A DNA stretch of 64,000 nucleotides from Prosapia bicincta (Eukaryota; Arthropoda; Insecta; Hemiptera; Cercopidae), in the NCBI GenBank assembly GCA_036971475.1, contig JBAIZL010000007.1, positions 27,032,947-27,096,946 of the forward strand. Direction: 5' to 3'. The notes beneath the pieces are model-generated. The model was not told the DNA's origin. It saw only the letters and a program-made list of their open reading frames with translations, and ran no database searches. A program made the position numbers and the translations under genes. Shown here piece after piece: positions 61,226 to 64,000 of the stretch (the first letter of the stretch is position 1; each line of letters opens with the position of its first letter).

Positions 61226-62510
61226 ACATCCAATGTAAAGTATATATAATAATGTTTCTTATTTAAAATATTACAAAAGTATATCATATTGTTAAAATAT
61301 GAGAAATTGCACATTTTCAATTTGATTCCTTGTTAAATAAATTTATCAGAGTAACTATCGTCATAAACGATGAAGTTATTATTCATGTAGATTTGTTTTT
61401 AACAGTACTTAAATTATGTTCTAGAATTTATTTTGTAAAACTTATTAATCATCAAACATGTTAAATTAGCGATAAAAAAACTTGATATATTTTTAGAAAT
61501 ATGACTTTGAAACAATCAATAATATATTTTTGTTTTCATTTAAAATAAGAAACAAACTATAAGATGTTTAGTGTCAACAAAATAATATGCATGTTGCTAA
61601 GATGCAACCTCCCCCCCCCCCCATAACATCTTCATCACCTATAGCAATGATTAACCCATATTTTGGCAGTTACGTGGCAGAACTGTGTTTCCAGGGACCA
61701 AAGTTGACAATCTCCTTTTAGCAGTGAAATATTTTACTTCCAATCTTATCTAAAACAATTAACTGCATTTTCTTCTGAATTTATTTTAATTCCCTGAAGC
61801 TTTGTTCAACTGCCAAAAATATGAAAAATATCTTTGCTAGCTTATCTGTGCTAAGTGACTACACTGAGACAAAATTAAAATGAAAAAAAAACAAAAAAAA
61901 TTAAAAAAATAAAAGTTAAAAAAAAAAATTAAATGTTATTAATGGGTATAATTTACATATGTATAATATAGGTTTTATTTTGAGTAATGTTTTATTTTGC
62001 CAAACTATGTCATCTTGGAAACAGTCTATAAACTTACTAATCCGTTTTTAATATTTCCAAAATTTAAATCTTGATCGATAAAAAATGTATTTCTAGTAAT
62101 TTTGAGTTTTTATTATCTGAATTAATTACATTAAAAACTGCAAATTAAATTCCCTATACAAATATAATAAATTAGTTATAAAAGCAGATTTATTTGTATT
62201 AATCAAATAGTTCAAAATTATCTTGTATTGGAACTTGAATTCTAAAACAAGGGTTCAGCATATATATGCAAAAGTATAAATTAATTTCCAAGAACAATTT
62301 CTGTCAAAATCTGACACTTGCTCTTATTCGCTTATCTGTTTTTACTAGATACTTTCTATATTATGTAGTGTAGGTTAATGTGTTACTTTCTCGATTGCTT
62401 AAATTTTCATTCATCATGTCTTTTTAACCATTCCAGAGTGTTTTTTCTTTTAAATTTTGTTTTAAAGTTGTCTACCTTATTTACGGTTTTTAACATCTGA
62501 GTGTTTAAGT
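61226..62510 (+). other. OAZ 3' untranslated region and downstream AT-rich DNA
   Basis: No reading frame of interest. The first AATAAA polyadenylation-type hexamer after the stop is at 61336-61341; others are common because the region is so AT-rich, so the true 3' end cannot be set. It holds a C run near 61610 and an A-rich stretch at 61880-61935. Confidence 0.4.
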
Positions 62511-62514
62511 GATT

Positions 62515-62960
62515 TTGAAAGTAATCATATTATTATTAATTTTATATTGATTTAATTAAACAATTTAAGTTACAGTACTTTTATCTGTCATACATACAAT
62601 TATTTACTGCTTTAAACATCTGAATGTTAAGTAATTTTGAAGGTAATCAGATTTTATTTAATATATTTTTAATTAATTAAACAATTTAAGTTACAGTAAT
62701 TGTAAAGGTAATCAGATTTTATTAAATATATTTTTAATTAATTAAACAATTTAAGTTACAGTAATTGTAAAGGTAATCAGATTTTATTAAAAATATTTTT
62801 AATTAATTAAACAATTTAAGTTACAGTAATTGTAAAGGTAATCAGATTTTATTAAAAATATTTTTAATTAATTAAACAATTTAAGTTACTGTAATTTTAA
62901 AAGTAATCAAATATTATTAAATTTATTTTGAATTTATTAAACAATTTAAGTTATAGTACT
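62515..62960. repeat. 65-bp AT-rich tandem repeat, about six copies
   Basis: AGGTAATCAGATTTTATT recurs at 62641, 62706, 62771 and 62836, with diverged copies before (from about 62515) and after (62901). Each unit has TTAATTAAACAATTTAAGTT and ACAGTAATTGTAA. Confidence 0.93.
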
Positions 62961-63354
62961 TTTATATTTAGTCCATAATATTGACGAGATTATCTATATG
63001 TGTATTTTCATAGTGTTTTAAATATTATAATTTAATTAGCTACTTACTATTAGTGATATTTAATATTCAATCCTTTTATTAGATGTATAATCATATTTGA
63101 TATAATTTCTCGTAGGATGGTGTATGATTATAGAATTGATTATAAAATAAAATTTTAAAATGTAAGTTTTTCATTTTTTTCCCTTTTCTTCATCTGAAAC
63201 AGCACGTTAACAGATACAATAATTGGGTTTAGTTTACACCATATGTGCTTTGTAAAGGAACAAGTCTATTGCAGAGAAATGCCTACCAGCCATGATCGGA
63301 AGCTTTTCCCAGTTTCAATGTGGCATTATACGGAATCACTACGTAACCAATCTA
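62961..63354. other. AT-rich stretch
   Basis: Nothing recognised. Confidence 0.35.
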
Positions 63355-63465
63355 ATATTCTTTTACACTCTCCTTACATATATCTTGTTCAAATTTTCAG
63401 TAGTTAATTCGTTTTATTCATCCACTCAAGTAAAATACAATTTTTAAAACCTGTCATGGATGATA
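63355..63465. repeat. Dispersed repeat, second copy
   Basis: It matches 40915-41012 and then 41588 onward. The segment AAACCTGTCATGGATGATA spans the point where the 41-kb copy is interrupted by a hAT element. Confidence 0.55.
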
Positions 63466-64000
63466 CTAGATGTTAATAGTTTTTTTTCAACTATTAATTC
63501 ATTATTTGAATTTAATAATGCATTAATTTTAGTTTTATAGGGAGAAAAACTTTCACAATAGGAGCAAGGTATGCAATATAGCTATTTAATCCCATTAGGT
63601 TTAACCCTTTAGCATTCATATACCAATATGAGATCGTGCTTCAGCCAGCGGCTGCATGTATATGAACATTCTACCATTTCTCTGAGATTAACATTGCCAT
63701 AAGTTTAAGATTTTGTTTTTTTGTGTAATGTACTAGACTCTAGGTTTAATATTTGATATTATCTGGGCGATAAACGCACAACAGAGGACATGCCCTATTC
63801 TTTTGTATGCAGTCTATGGTTTGTCTCACGTGTCTACAGATCGCTGCATGGTTTTGATACACATTAAAAAAAAGGCATTTCTAACAAAGTGGCTTTTTCA
63901 CATGAACGTACAGAATTAGACTTTTTCATTGGACCCAACTGCCCAAAGTAATGAATGTAATGAGGATGATATTTTTAATAAAATTTATTTTTCACACGCT
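63466..64000. other. AT-rich window end
   Basis: Nothing recognised. Confidence 0.35.

Overview
This is a gene-poor, AT-rich animal nuclear window. Introns with GT/AG borders, many satellite arrays, and Penelope-like (PLE), Helitron, piggyBac, hAT, mariner and pogo-like remnants point to an arthropod with a large, transposon-laden genome. An insect, possibly a hemipteran, is my guess; no marker here fixes the species. No bacterial-type operons, rRNA operon or intact transposase are present.

The one host gene I can identify is ornithine decarboxylase antizyme (OAZ, plus strand). Its recognisable coding exons lie at about 52465-52655, 54288-54451, 56595-56680 and 61110-61225. The first exon carries the +1 programmed frameshift site TCC-TGA-T. 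The 0-frame stops at TGA (52538-52540), and skipping one T opens a continuous antizyme reading frame across three in-phase introns. Antizyme binds and inhibits ornithine decarboxylase, and the frameshift lets polyamine level control its synthesis. The introns hold several transposon remnants.

Layout: 0.7-1.9 kb, head-to-head PLE 3' ends; 2.2-2.8 kb, short hAT-like element; 4.9-6.0 kb, foldback element with GGTAATT ends; 6.2-8.0 kb, broken ZBED5/Buster-type hAT transposase; 8.4-11.4 kb, a second head-to-head PLE pair interrupted by a 1,550-bp GGTAATT element with perfect 8-bp target duplications; 13.0-14.0 kb, DNA transposon relic; 15.8-17.4 kb, 173-bp satellite; 18.3-18.8 kb, compound inverted repeat; 20.2-20.9 kb, mariner relic; 21.6-22.5 kb, Helitron 3' end abutting a piggyBac-like element; 23.3-23.8 kb, long palindrome; 24.0-29.2 kb, 124-bp satellite (about 42 copies) fused to a roughly 57-bp array (29.2-30.3 kb); 31.7-32.6 kb, third PLE fragment; 34.4 kb, (GT)n; 35.4-37.7 kb, 135-bp satellite; 41.0-41.6 kb, short hAT element with perfect 8-bp duplication; 42.3-43.9 kb, inverted repeats and a 5S rRNA-derived fragment; 44.3-44.9 kb, second hAT relic; 45.6-47.5 kb, AT microsatellites and a piggyBac relic inside an inverted repeat; 48.4-49.9 kb, 108-bp satellite; 50.3-50.7 kb, PLE fragment; 52.4-61.2 kb, OAZ; 62.5-63.0 kb, 65-bp repeat.

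The recurring theme is inverted structure. At least ten palindromic or head-to-head units occur, several with outward-facing CTGA-stem-GAAA modules reminiscent of the hammerhead-like ends of Penelope elements. The most novel-looking items are the GGTAATT foldback family, whose insertion is verified by a paralogous empty site inside the window, and the repeated head-to-head PLE architecture. All calls come from reading the sequence; no database search or folding was run.
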